Below are positions 26,902 through 35,496 of a stretch of DNA of 64,000 bases, piece after piece. Within the stretch, counting starts at the first letter, position 1; the number at the start of each line of letters is the position of its first letter. The notes below the pieces were generated by a model. It was not told the origin of the DNA, did no database searches, and saw only the letters and a list, made by a program, of their open reading frames with translations. Both the position numbers and the translations under genes were made by a program. Origin of the DNA: Paraburkholderia phenoliruptrix (GTDB lineage: Bacteria; Pseudomonadota; Gammaproteobacteria; Burkholderiales; Burkholderiaceae); assembly GCF_902859825.1 (NCBI RefSeq), contig NZ_CADIKB010000001.1:186001-250000 (forward strand), in the 5' to 3' direction.

Positions 26902-28473
26902 ATGACTCAGGTTCCCGTCAATCCAGCCGATCAGCCGACACGCACCAAGGTGTTCGCCTTTGCGCTGATGTGTCTCGGCTTCTTCATGGCCACCCTCGAT
27001 ATCCAGATTGTCGCGTCGTCGCTCAAGGACATTGGCGGCGGCCTGTCCGCGAGCCAGGACGAACTCTCGTGGGTACAAACCTCGTATCTGATCGCCGAAA
27101 TTCTCGTGATTCCGATGTCCGGCTGGCTCACGCGCGTGTTCTCCACGCGCTGGCTGTTCGCCTTCTCGGCCCTCGGCTTCACCGTGACCAGCATGTTGTG
27201 CGGCCTTGCATGGGACATCAATTCGATGATTCTGTTTCGCGGCTTGCAAGGTGCGCTCGGCGCCGCGATGATTCCGACGGTTTTTACCACCGCATTCGTG
27301 CTGTTTCCCGGCAAGCAGCGCCTGATTGCGTCGACCACCATCGGCGCGCTTGCCTCGCTCGCGCCGACGGTGGGTCCTGTAATCGGCGGCTGGATCACGT
27401 CGCAATGGTCCTGGCACTGGCTCTTCTATCTCAATCTCGCGCCGGGCCTCATCGTCGCACTGATGGTGCCGAAATACGTGCATATCGACAAGGCCGATCT
27501 GTCGCTGCTGAAGAAGGGTGATTACATAGGTATCCTGTTGATGTCGGGATTTCTTGGGTGCCTCGAATACGTGCTGGAAGAAGGGCCGCGCAAGAACTGG
27601 TTCGGCGACGACGTAATTATCATGTGTACATGGATCTCGGCGATTTGCGGTTTTCTCTTCGTCGTGCATGCGTTCACGGCGAAAGAGCCGATTGTCGATT
27701 TGCGCGCGCTCGCCATTCGTAACTTCGGCATTGGCAGTCTGCTTTCGTTTATTACCGGCATCGGCATCTTCTGCACGGTATTTCTAACGCCGGTGTTTCT
27801 GTCGCGCGTGCGCGGTTTCGACTCGCTGCAGATCGGTCTCGCGTTGTTGTCGGTCGGCTGTTTCCAGTTGCTCGCACTGGTTGCGTATTCCACGCTCGCG
27901 CGCTTTGTCGATATGCGTCTCCTCCTGGTGTTCGGCCTTGTCCTCTTTGGCATTGGCTGTTACCTGTATGTGCCGCTCACTCATGAATGGGGCTGGCATG
28001 AGTTGCTGGTTCCGCAGGCGCTTCGCGGCATCGGCCAGCAGTTCTGCATTCCGCCGATTGTGACGATGGCGCTCGGCTCGTTGCCGCCGTCGCGGCTTCG
28101 CTCGGCGAGCGGCCTCTTCAACCTGATGCGCAACCTGGGCGGAGCGATCGGCATTGCGGTGAGCAGCACGATGCTCAACGACCGGCTCAATCTGCACTAC
28201 GAGCGGCTCGACGAACATCTGACAGCAGGCCGCCCCGCCGTCGAAGCAATCCTGCAACAGCAGGCTGCGCATTTCGCGGCAGTCGGCGGAAACGCACTGA
28301 ACGCAGCTCACGCCGGACTCGGCGCATTGCATGCGGTACTGATGCGCGAAGCGCTCGTGCTGACTTTTTCCGACACTTTTCTTGCTGTGTCGCTGTGCTT
28401 TGTCGTGGGCCTGTTGAGTGTGTTCTTCTCACGTCCGTTCGGCAATACGGCGCCGCCACCCGACGCCCATTGA
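26902..28473 (+). CDS. EmrB-like DHA2 major facilitator exporter
   Basis: A 523-residue MFS transporter of the DHA2 (14-helix) family. Motifs include FFMATLDIQIVASSLKDIGG, QTSYLIAEILVIPMSGWLTR, RGLQGALGAAMIPTVFTTAF and SASGLFNLMRNLGGAIGIAV. It starts 6 bases after the adaptor gene. It uses proton exchange to expel its substrate, which cannot be read from the sequence. The MarR-controlled layout suggests an antimicrobial such as a phenolic or fusaric-acid-like compound. Confidence 0.92.
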   Translation: MTQVPVNPADQPTRTKVFAFALMCLGFFMATLDIQIVASSLKDIGGGLSASQDELSWVQTSYLIAEILVIPMSGWLTRVFSTRWLFAFSALGFTVTSMLCGLAWDINSMILFRGLQGALGAAMIPTVFTTAFVLFPGKQRLIASTTIGALASLAPTVGPVIGGWITSQWSWHWLFYLNLAPGLIVALMVPKYVHIDKADLSLLKKGDYIGILLMSGFLGCLEYVLEEGPRKNWFGDDVIIMCTWISAICGFLFVVHAFTAKEPIVDLRALAIRNFGIGSLLSFITGIGIFCTVFLTPVFLSRVRGFDSLQIGLALLSVGCFQLLALVAYSTLARFVDMRLLLVFGLVLFGIGCYLYVPLTHEWGWHELLVPQALRGIGQQFCIPPIVTMALGSLPPSRLRSASGLFNLMRNLGGAIGIAVSSTMLNDRLNLHYERLDEHLTAGRPAVEAILQQQAAHFAAVGGNALNAAHAGLGALHAVLMREALVLTFSDTFLAVSLCFVVGLLSVFFSRPFGNTAPPPDAH

Positions 28474-28483
28474 GGACTCCAAT

Positions 28484-29917
28484 ATGAAAACGACTGCTAT
28501 CAGGCTCGTCGCAAGCGCTGCATTGCTGACACTGGCCGCGTGTGCGGTGCAGCCTGCCACGCACGCGGACCTGCCGCAAACGGTCGGCGCGCTTGCACCG
28601 GACGCCTGGAACGTGGATGCACCGCAAGACAGCGTGAATGCGAACGTATGGTGGGACCAGTTCGGCGATCCAGTGATGCATCGGCTCGTTGAATCCGTGC
28701 TGACCGGCAATCTGGACGTGCAGGCCGCCGTGGAGCGTGTCAGGCAGGCGCAGGATCTCGTCACGCAGAATCGCGCGGCATTGCTGCCTGAGCTGAATGC
28801 CGGCGCCAACGCAGCCTACTCCCGGCAGAACACGCCGCCGCCACTGGGCTACGTGCGTCAGGCCGGTGCCGGTTTGACAGCAAGCTGGACTCCGGACGTT
28901 TTCGGAGGCGAGCGTCTCGCCGTTCTGGCGGCGCAGGCCCAGGTGTCGGGCAAGCAGTCCGCACTGAACGAGGTGCGGCTCGCGCTTGCTGCGAATACAG
29001 CCGCCGCCTATATCGATCTGCGCTGGGCACAGGCGCAATTGAAAATTCTTCTGGATAACGAACAGATTCGCGAGCGCGCGCTGAAACTCACGCAACAACG
29101 TCTGCATTACGGCCTGTCGTCGCAGCTCGATGTGGCGCGCGCGCAAAACCAGTTGGACGACTTGCAGGCACAGATTCCACGCGTGCAGACCGTCGTACAG
29201 CATCAGCTCAGTCTGATCGCGGTCTACTCGGGACGCACGCCGGAAAGTGTGGATAGTCTGCTGCTCGCCGACGCACACGACATTCCGGCACCGGCGCAGC
29301 GCGTGCCGCAAACGCTGCCTTCCGAAGCGCTGTTGCAGCGCCCCGACGTGCGCACGGCCTATGCAGCGGTCGAGCAGCGCGCGGCGGAAGTGGGCGTCTC
29401 GAAGGCGGAGCGCTATCCGAAGTTCAAGCTCAATCTCGCCGACGGCTTGTTGGCGTCGTCGTATCTTGGACTGCCTACGCTGACCGACAATCTGTTTAGC
29501 GCGGCATTGAGCGCGACGAGCCCGATCTTCAACGCAGGCCGCATCAGCGCGAATATCGACGCGAGCGAGAGCAGAATGCGCGAATCGCAGCTCAGCTTGC
29601 GTCAGACCATGCTGCAGGCGCTAAAGGAAATCGAGGACAACCGCAGCGAACTGGTAAGCGGTGCCGTGCAGGTACAAAGGCTCGGAGGCGCGCTGGATGC
29701 GTCGAACCATGCGCTGCGTCTGTCGACCGAGCTGTACAAAGGCGGAGCGTCCAGTTTCCTCGATGTGCTTGCCGCGCAGGAGGCGTATTTGCGCGACGCT
29801 GAATCGTTGAATCAGGCACGGCGGGAGCACGCGCTCGCTGCAGTCGCGCTTTACCGCGCGCTTGGCGGCGGCTGGGACGTGCCCGAAACCGTGACGGCGG
29901 TTTCGGCGAACAACTGA
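28484..29917 (+). CDS. NodT-family outer membrane efflux lipoprotein
   Basis: A 477-residue outer membrane factor. The lipobox is LAAC (Cys20), then TolC-type repeats with long helices (VESVLTGNLDVQAAVERVRQ, LYKGGASSFLDVLAAQEAYL). It starts 10 bases after the exporter gene and completes the tripartite pump. The family forms trimeric channels anchored by N-terminal lipid. Confidence 0.92.
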   Translation: MKTTAIRLVASAALLTLAACAVQPATHADLPQTVGALAPDAWNVDAPQDSVNANVWWDQFGDPVMHRLVESVLTGNLDVQAAVERVRQAQDLVTQNRAALLPELNAGANAAYSRQNTPPPLGYVRQAGAGLTASWTPDVFGGERLAVLAAQAQVSGKQSALNEVRLALAANTAAAYIDLRWAQAQLKILLDNEQIRERALKLTQQRLHYGLSSQLDVARAQNQLDDLQAQIPRVQTVVQHQLSLIAVYSGRTPESVDSLLLADAHDIPAPAQRVPQTLPSEALLQRPDVRTAYAAVEQRAAEVGVSKAERYPKFKLNLADGLLASSYLGLPTLTDNLFSAALSATSPIFNAGRISANIDASESRMRESQLSLRQTMLQALKEIEDNRSELVSGAVQVQRLGGALDASNHALRLSTELYKGGASSFLDVLAAQEAYLRDAESLNQARREHALAAVALYRALGGGWDVPETVTAVSANN

Positions 29918-30071
29918 GGTCTCACGTGGGCGAAGAGCCGCGAATGGCAGGGCTTGCAGGCATGGAGAATGCGTGCGGAAGGTCGAGCGAGTCGGGCGGT
30001 CGAGTCGGGTGGTCGGTCATGCCTCGCTGGCGATACAATCCGATGCATATCCCGCAGTCGACGAGGTCACC

Positions 30072-30617
30072 ATGGCGCGGCCATTTTTCACGATCGGGCA
30101 TTCCACGCGTACACTTTCCGAATTGATCGATCTGCTGAAAGATTCGGAGGTCGAATTATTGGTCGACGTGCGTAGCATTCCTCGCTCGCGGACCAATCCT
30201 CAATTCAATCGCGATACGTTGCCGGATTCGCTGGCACCCGCGCATATCGACTATGTGCACCTCGCGGAGCTGGGCGGACGGCGTAGCCGCCGCAAAGACG
30301 AAGGGCCGTCGGTGAACGGCTACTGGACGCATCCGGCGTTTCGCAACTATGCCGATTACGCCATGACCGAGGCCTTTCAAAAGGGGCTTGCGGAGCTGCG
30401 TGAGCTGGGTCACCGCCGTCGCTGCGCGATCATGTGCTCGGAAGCCGTGTGGTGGCGTTGTCACCGGCGCATCATTACCGACTATCTGTTGATGCGCGGC
30501 GAAACGGTATGTCACATCATGGGCCCGCACCATGTTGATGCCGCTACCGCCACGCCGGCAGCACAGGCGCAGCCGGACGGGCGGTTGGTCTATCCGGCCG
30601 AATCCGCTTCGCCCTGA
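30072..30617 (+). CDS. DUF488 family protein
   Basis: A 181-residue cytoplasmic protein of the DUF488 family. It has TIGHSTRTLSELIDLL, VDVRSIPRSRTNPQFNRDTL, and IMCSEAVWWRCHRRIITDYL with the family's Cys-x-Glu and Cys-His-Arg residues. The biochemical role is unknown. GAGG lies about 5 bases before the ATG. It ends at a hairpin that faces the convergent ClC gene. Confidence 0.9.
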   Translation: MARPFFTIGHSTRTLSELIDLLKDSEVELLVDVRSIPRSRTNPQFNRDTLPDSLAPAHIDYVHLAELGGRRSRRKDEGPSVNGYWTHPAFRNYADYAMTEAFQKGLAELRELGHRRRCAIMCSEAVWWRCHRRIITDYLLMRGETVCHIMGPHHVDAATATPAAQAQPDGRLVYPAESASP

Positions 30618-30624
30618 AGCGGAT
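30602..30624. terminator. hairpin across the DUF488 stop codon
   Basis: ATCCGCTTC and GAAGCGGAT form a perfect 9-base stem around a 5-base loop that includes part of the TGA stop. It lies between convergent genes but has no T-run, so it may be a weak or Rho-assisted terminator, or protect the 3' end. Confidence 0.4.
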
Positions 30625-30644
30625 CGGATAGCGGCCGGGCGGGC

Positions 30645-32444
30645 CTAGCCTGCCTTTCCGACCGGAGCGAAGCGACGTTTGCTGCGCGCCGGTGCGAGAC
30701 GGCGGAACCGCTCTCTCTTGTGTTCTTCTTCGAAATGGCTGAGCGACGGCTTGACGAGATCACTGCGCGAGACGATGCCAATAAGGCGCATGGACTTCGC
30801 GTCTGCGACAACAGGCAGCCGCTCGAGGCCGTGTACCGCGAGTCTCGTCGCAACCAGGCGACATGTTTCGGATGGCAAAGCAAACGCAAGCGAGCGCTTA
30901 TCGAATACGTTCGCCACGCTCATGGCAATCCGCAGTTCGGGGTCCGCATCGCGGAACTGTTCGAGCAACGCACGATCGGCCACGCCGACCACCGCGCCGT
31001 CACGCACCACAGGATACGCACGCCGGGTTTGCTTCGCGCCAAAGAAATTTTCCAGCACCGCGCCGACCGTCATGTCCGCGTCGATCGAATCGACCGAGGC
31101 GGTCATCACCTCATCCACATGATGACGCTCCAGCGGATCCACGCCGTACTCGCGATAGATGTGATAGCCGCGTCGGGCGATTTTCTCCGTCATGATCGAG
31201 CGGCGCATGGTCACCGTGGCAAAGCCGTGCGCAACCAGCGTCGCGGTGAGGAGCGGCAGCAGGGCGTTGGCGTCGTGCGTGAGACCGAATGCGAACACGA
31301 TTGCGGTAAGCGGCGCGCCAAGCGTGGCACCGAGTGTTGCGGCCATGCACACGAGCGGCCACAACGCAGGTTGATTGCCCGGCAGCCAGTGCGACAGGAC
31401 GGTCCCGAGTCCCGCGCCGAGCATGAGCAGCGGCGCGAGCACGCCGCCTGACGTGCCGGACCCGAGCGCGACGACCCACATGACGGCCTTCACCGCGAGC
31501 AGCGCGATAGCAATCTGCAGCGCGATATGCTGATGCAGCAGATCGCCGATCACGTCATAGCCCACGCCGAGCGCACGCGGCTCGAGCCATCCGCCGATGC
31601 CTACTACGATGCCGCCGAGAGCAGGCCACCACATCCAGTGGACGGGCAATTTGCCGAACAGATCTTCGGTCTTGTAGAGTGAGGCGGACAGTCCTGACGC
31701 GAGCGCACCGGATAAAAGCCCTGCAATCAGGCAGGAAAACAGCGACCAGCCATCGGGCGCGGCGGTTTCTAGCGGAAACAGCGGACCAGCGCCGAAGAAT
31801 GCTGCGCGCGCAAAACCCGCTACGGCGCAGGCCACCGCCACCGGCAGGAAGCTGCGGGGCCGCCATTCGAACAGCAGCAATTCCACCGCGAGCAGCACAG
31901 CCGCGAGCGGTGTGCCGAACACCGCGGTCATGCCCGCGGCGGCGCCGGCCACGAGCAGCGTCTTGCGTTCCGCCGACGTCACCTTGAAGCATTGCGCGAT
32001 CAGCGAACCGAGCGCGCCGCCCGTCATGATGATCGGCCCCTCGGCGCCGAACGGTCCGCCGCTGCCGATCACGATGCCCGATGACAACGGCTTGAGCACC
32101 GCCACTTTCGGCGACATTTTGCTCTTGCCGAACAGGATGGCTTCGATCGCCTCCGGAATGCCATGGCCGCGAATTTTTTCCGAACCGAAGCGGGCCATCA
32201 ATCCGACGATAAGCCCGCCCACCACCGGCACGCCAATCACCCACAAGCCCAGGTTGTTATGCGCCGGCGAATGTTCGACGAACGACAACGTGCCGAAGAA
32301 GAACAGGTTCGTGAACAGATGAATCAGATTCAGCAGTACGAACGCTGCGAGCGTACTGACCGCGCCGATGCATGCCGCCAGCGCGAAAATGCCCGGCAGC
32401 CGTGCGTTCGCGGAAAAATCCCGCTTGTGGGAGTCCATGGTCAT
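30645..32444 (-). CDS. ClC-family chloride channel/antiporter with CBS domains
   Basis: A 599-residue ClC-type membrane protein. Signature regions are GHGIPEAIEAIL (replacing GSGIP), GSGGPFGAEGPIIM with the external gating glutamate kept but Ala in place of Arg of GREGP, and GTSGGVLAPLLMLGAGLG. Two CBS domains lie at about 445-580 (VDEVMTASVDSIDADMTVGA; LERLPVVADAKSMRLIGIVS). The retained glutamate suits a proton-coupled antiporter. Its ATG is 2 bases after the stop of a MarR gene, so the two are cotranscribed. Confidence 0.92.
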   Translation of the reverse strand: MTMDSHKRDFSANARLPGIFALAACIGAVSTLAAFVLLNLIHLFTNLFFFGTLSFVEHSPAHNNLGLWVIGVPVVGGLIVGLMARFGSEKIRGHGIPEAIEAILFGKSKMSPKVAVLKPLSSGIVIGSGGPFGAEGPIIMTGGALGSLIAQCFKVTSAERKTLLVAGAAAGMTAVFGTPLAAVLLAVELLLFEWRPRSFLPVAVACAVAGFARAAFFGAGPLFPLETAAPDGWSLFSCLIAGLLSGALASGLSASLYKTEDLFGKLPVHWMWWPALGGIVVGIGGWLEPRALGVGYDVIGDLLHQHIALQIAIALLAVKAVMWVVALGSGTSGGVLAPLLMLGAGLGTVLSHWLPGNQPALWPLVCMAATLGATLGAPLTAIVFAFGLTHDANALLPLLTATLVAHGFATVTMRRSIMTEKIARRGYHIYREYGVDPLERHHVDEVMTASVDSIDADMTVGAVLENFFGAKQTRRAYPVVRDGAVVGVADRALLEQFRDADPELRIAMSVANVFDKRSLAFALPSETCRLVATRLAVHGLERLPVVADAKSMRLIGIVSRSDLVKPSLSHFEEEHKRERFRRLAPARSKRRFAPVGKAG

Positions 32445-32446
32445 AG

Positions 32447-32863
32447 TTAGTCGAGGTCGATCTGAGGAACCTGGAATGCGCCTTTCAGCGATTTCAGCTC
32501 GGCGCGATGCAGCTCCGCCAGTCTTGCGAGCACACGCTCGCCGGCTTTTTCAATGTGCACTTCAACCTGACGGCGGTCCGTTTCGCTAGTCTGGCGGCGC
32601 ACGAGATTGAGTGCCTCGCAGCGCGATACGAGCGCGACCACGCCGTGATGCTGAGCCTGCAGCCGCTCCGCCAACTCGCCGACGGTCGCCCAGTCGCGCT
32701 CCGGATATCCCTTGATATGCAGGAGCAGCAGATATTGCAGCGGCGTGATGCCTTCGCTCTGCGCGGCCTGCTCCGAGAAGCGCTCGAAGCGCCGCATCTG
32801 ATAGCGGAACTCCGACAGTTGCTCAAAGTCGGCTTTGCGCAGCCCGCGAGCCCGTTCTTTCAT
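32447..32863 (-). CDS. MarR-family regulator of the ClC/HPP genes
   Basis: A 138-residue MarR protein with SEFRYQMRRFERFSEQAAQS, EGITPLQYLLLLHIKGYPER and VALVSRCEALNLVRRQTSET. It heads a two-gene operon with the ClC gene. A 23-base palindrome (32893-32915) sits in its upstream region, and related sites occur before the HPP and DUF1840 genes, so it probably regulates all three units including its own. Confidence 0.9.
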   Translation of the reverse strand: MKERARGLRKADFEQLSEFRYQMRRFERFSEQAAQSEGITPLQYLLLLHIKGYPERDWATVGELAERLQAQHHGVVALVSRCEALNLVRRQTSETDRRQVEVHIEKAGERVLARLAELHRAELKSLKGAFQVPQIDLD

Positions 32864-32892
32864 TGTTCGTCCGCCAGCGTGGATAAACGGTA

Positions 32893-32915
32893 ATTATATC
32901 ATAAAATGATGTAAT
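32893..32915. promoter_or_regulatory. palindromic operator 1 of the ClC-region MarR
   Basis: Half-sites ATTATATCAT and ATGATGTAAT are separated by AAA, forming a near-perfect 23-base palindrome 30 bases upstream of the MarR start. It is strikingly AT-rich in this GC-rich DNA. Confidence 0.7.
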
Positions 32916-32932
32916 CGGCAGAATTCGGTCCA

Positions 32933-34198
32933 TCAGGCCGCGTGCTGCGCCTTCACCACGGTCTGCCGATACAGTCCGGAGATCAGGTCCACCTGCGTAA
33001 TCATGCCGACTACATGTCCGGTGAAATCGAGTACAGGAATATGGTGGTGGCCGTAGTTTGCGAACATGGGTACGAGGTCGGTGATCGGCGCATTCGCCTT
33101 GACCGTGCAGACGTCGGTCGTCATCACATTGCCCACGTTTGGCGCGCGCAGCGCGTCGCCGCGCAGCCAGCCGTCGAAGTAGGCGATAAACGGCGCGAAC
33201 TGGCCGAAGATTCGTTTATCGACAAGGTCGGCACGCGTCACGATACCCACCAGAGTGCGCTCCTCGTCGATCACCGGCAGCGCTTTGACCTTGTTGCGTT
33301 TGAGCAGTGCCCACGCTGCGACCGCACGCGTGCTCGCCGACACCGATACGACTTGATGCGACATGATGTCTTCGCAGGTCAACTCGTTGAAGCTGCGCGA
33401 GAAGGCCTGAAGCTGCGTCTCGCGCAGCAGGGATTCGAGGTCGTCCGGATCGATGTCGAGCATTTCGCTGCGGCGCTTCAGCACCGCTTCAAGATCGGCG
33501 CGTGTGAAGCCGGCGCGAGTGTCCGCGCCGGCGGCGCTGGCCGCCGTGCCGCGCGCCGCGCGGCCCGAATGCGGATAGCGGTGGCCGGTCGCCGCGTGAT
33601 AGGCGATCGCGGCGGCAAGCAGCGCAGCCGACTGTATGAAGATCGGTTCGAGCACGAAACGATAGCCGAGAGCATGAATGGCAGGCCCGCCGAGCACCGC
33701 GGTCAGGGCCACCGCGCCCGACGGCGGGTGCACGCAGCGAAGCGCGAACATGCCGCAGATCGCCAGCGCGACCGCCATTGCGGCCGCCAGTGTCGGGTCG
33801 GTAATCACGTTCGCGCACGTCACGCCGATCGTCGCCGAAACCAGATTTCCGCCGATGATCGACCAAGGCTGCGCGAGCGGACTTGCCGGTACCGCGAACA
33901 GCAACACCGCGGAAGCGCCCATGGGTGCAACCAGCAGCGGAATGTCCGTGCCGGGCCCCAACAGCAGATACATCGAGCCACCGGTGAATGCGATGCCGAG
34001 CAGCGCGCCCAGACATGAACGCGCGCGCTCCTGCCATTGCACTGTAACGGGGACGGGAATAAAGCTGGAGAACCAGCGCAGGACGAGAGTGCGGGACAAG
34101 GTGTGCGGGAAAAGCTGCGAAAAAAGGGAGTGAGCCGATTGTGCTGGAGTGCGACGATACCAGGGAAACCCCGGTGAGCGCGAATACCGTCTGGTCAT
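32933..34198 (-). CDS. HPP-family membrane protein with CBS domains
   Basis: Up to 421 residues. The HPP domain (about 45-200) has four or five membrane segments with LLVAPMGASAVLLFAVPASP and ALRCVHPPSGAVALTAVLGG, which contains the His-Pro-Pro motif. Two CBS domains (about 275-415) follow, with CEDIMSHQVVSVSASTRAVA and VGNVMTTDVCTVKANAPITD. Some HPP proteins act in nitrite transport, so ion transport is a fair guess. The start is doubtful: ATG 34198 abuts an operator and has no ribosome binding site, and the first 37 residues are not typical. TTG at 34099 is an alternative. Confidence 0.85.
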   Translation of the reverse strand: MTRRYSRSPGFPWYRRTPAQSAHSLFSQLFPHTLSRTLVLRWFSSFIPVPVTVQWQERARSCLGALLGIAFTGGSMYLLLGPGTDIPLLVAPMGASAVLLFAVPASPLAQPWSIIGGNLVSATIGVTCANVITDPTLAAAMAVALAICGMFALRCVHPPSGAVALTAVLGGPAIHALGYRFVLEPIFIQSAALLAAAIAYHAATGHRYPHSGRAARGTAASAAGADTRAGFTRADLEAVLKRRSEMLDIDPDDLESLLRETQLQAFSRSFNELTCEDIMSHQVVSVSASTRAVAAWALLKRNKVKALPVIDEERTLVGIVTRADLVDKRIFGQFAPFIAYFDGWLRGDALRAPNVGNVMTTDVCTVKANAPITDLVPMFANYGHHHIPVLDFTGHVVGMITQVDLISGLYRQTVVKAQHAA

Positions 34199-34199
34199 A

Positions 34200-34222
34200 A
34201 TTATATTTCAATATGATATAAA
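34200..34222. promoter_or_regulatory. palindromic operator 2 of the ClC-region MarR
   Basis: Half-sites ATTATATTTC and ATGATATAAA with a 3-base spacer, same geometry as the site before the marR gene. It lies directly upstream of the first possible HPP start codon. Confidence 0.6.
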
Positions 34223-34329
34223 CGGTCGGCGCGTGGAAGGCGGCGGCCCGTCGGGGAGCACGCTCCGACCCTACGGGCAGGGCTTCCGCGCGTTGCGCGG
34301 CGCAGGTCTCGGGTAGATTGCACCTGTCA

Positions 34330-34352
34330 CTTAAATCACGGTGTGATATAAA
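34330..34352. promoter_or_regulatory. palindromic operator 3 of the ClC-region MarR
   Basis: Half-sites CTTAAATCAC and GTGATATAAA with a 3-base spacer. Inside it TTAAATCAC and GTGATATAA are inverted repeats with one mismatch. It lies 90 bases upstream of the DUF1840 gene. Confidence 0.6.
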
Positions 34353-34441
34353 TATTGAGAGGCAAGCTTACCGCCCTGCGGGCGCGCCATCGCCCGTGTC
34401 TGACCACGTGGCGCGACGCGGTGCATAAAAAAGGAGCCATC

Positions 34442-34852
34442 ATGCTGATCACTTTTCAATCCACTGCATCACCGGACGTTGTGATGCTTCGGGACCTCGC
34501 TCAATATCTACTGGGCCTGATCGGGAAGCGTCTGAGCGAGCGGGGCGTGATCATGCACGACGAACTGCCGGCTGCGATCGAGCGGCTGGAATCGGCAATC
34601 ACGGAAGACGCCAGCGCGGAAGTCGCGCTGGAAGCGCTGCATCGCTCGCCGGGTAACCGGCGCGAGCCGAGCAATGGTCTGTCGCAGCGCGCGTGGCCGT
34701 TTCTGGACATGTTGCGCGAAGCCGCAAGTGCGGCGCGGACATCATCTGGGGACTGTAGGCGGTTGGTGACGGTTGGCGTGGTGCAAGGCCAACCGGCTGT
34801 GCTGTCTGCTCGGGTGAAGAGCGGCACGGCTTCGATCAGCGACATATACTGA
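34442..34852 (+). CDS. DUF1840 family protein with frameshifted C-terminus
   Basis: A 136-residue protein whose first about 96 residues fit DUF1840: MLITFQSTASPDVVMLRDLA, YLLGLIGKRLSERGV, LPAAIERLESAITEDAS, QRAWPFLDMLREAASA. The family normally ends soon after in an acidic-aromatic tail. Here the shifted frame reads CGADIIWGL and then TAG (34756-34758), exactly such a tail. In the present frame the protein instead runs on for about 36 unrelated residues to 34852. This suggests a one-base deletion or a -1 shift near 34720-34730. AAAGGAG precedes the ATG. Confidence 0.75.
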   Translation: MLITFQSTASPDVVMLRDLAQYLLGLIGKRLSERGVIMHDELPAAIERLESAITEDASAEVALEALHRSPGNRREPSNGLSQRAWPFLDMLREAASAARTSSGDCRRLVTVGVVQGQPAVLSARVKSGTASISDIY

Positions 34853-34933
34853 ATTGTGCGGGCTGGGATCTGTCTTCCTGCATGCGCCGATTGCATTCGG
34901 CGCATTGCCGCGCATCGAGATAGGGGGAACGAC

Positions 34934-35449
34934 ATGTCGGCCTTCAACCGCATTCTTCTCTGTTACGACGGAACCCGCGAGGGGCAGCACGCGCTGGCAG
35001 ACGGCGCCCGGCTCGCGCGCGAACTCGCCGCGCAAGTCCACGTGCTTTCCGTGATCAACAATTCCACGTGGGTGCAGGGCGCGGATATCACTTCCGCCAT
35101 ACCGGCGAACCTGATCAGCGACTCGGTCAAAAGCGTGCTCGACGAAGGTCTGAAGAAGCTGGCCGCGAAGGGCATTCACGCGACAGGCCACTTTGCAATA
35201 GGCGATCCACTCGACCAGATTGCTCACTTCGCCAAAGAGCTCAACGTCGATCTGATCGTGGTGGGACACCACAAAGCCGGCAGGCTCGCGCGATGGTGGG
35301 GAGGCCGGACCGATGGGCTGCTGCTCGACCGCGTGAGCTGCAGCGTGCTTGTTACGATAGGGCCGGAAGTCGAATCCCGCGAGCCAGAGGTGGAAAACGC
35401 CGGGCACGCGGAATCCGGTGCAGCAGCGCCCAGGGTCGAGCATTCGTGA
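34934..35449 (+). CDS. universal stress protein, UspA family
   Basis: A 171-residue UspA-domain protein. It starts NRILLCYDGTREGQHALADG with the nucleotide-site aspartate and has VVGHHKAGRLARWWGGRTDG, close to the ATP-binding G-x2-G-x9-G pattern, followed by LLLDRVSCSVLVTI. A 25-residue polar tail is added at the C-terminus. AGGGGG lies 7 bases before the ATG. It follows the DUF1840 gene and may share its MarR-controlled promoter. Confidence 0.92.
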   Translation: MSAFNRILLCYDGTREGQHALADGARLARELAAQVHVLSVINNSTWVQGADITSAIPANLISDSVKSVLDEGLKKLAAKGIHATGHFAIGDPLDQIAHFAKELNVDLIVVGHHKAGRLARWWGGRTDGLLLDRVSCSVLVTIGPEVESREPEVENAGHAESGAAAPRVEHS

Positions 35450-35452
35450 CAC

Positions 35453-35469
35453 GCGCGGCGGTGCCGCGC
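35453..35469. terminator. hairpin between usp and cfa genes
   Basis: GCGCGGC and GCCGCGC pair perfectly around GGT, 3 bases after the universal stress gene and 28 bases from the convergent methyltransferase stop. No T-run follows. Confidence 0.35.
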
Positions 35470-35496
35470 TGCAAAGATAGAAGCAAGCCGCACCGT

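Noticed and set aside
29979..30018. Short tandem repeat of GGTCGAGTCGG-type units before the DUF488 gene
   Set aside because: Only about two and a half imperfect units with no symmetry or link to a promoter; could be chance.
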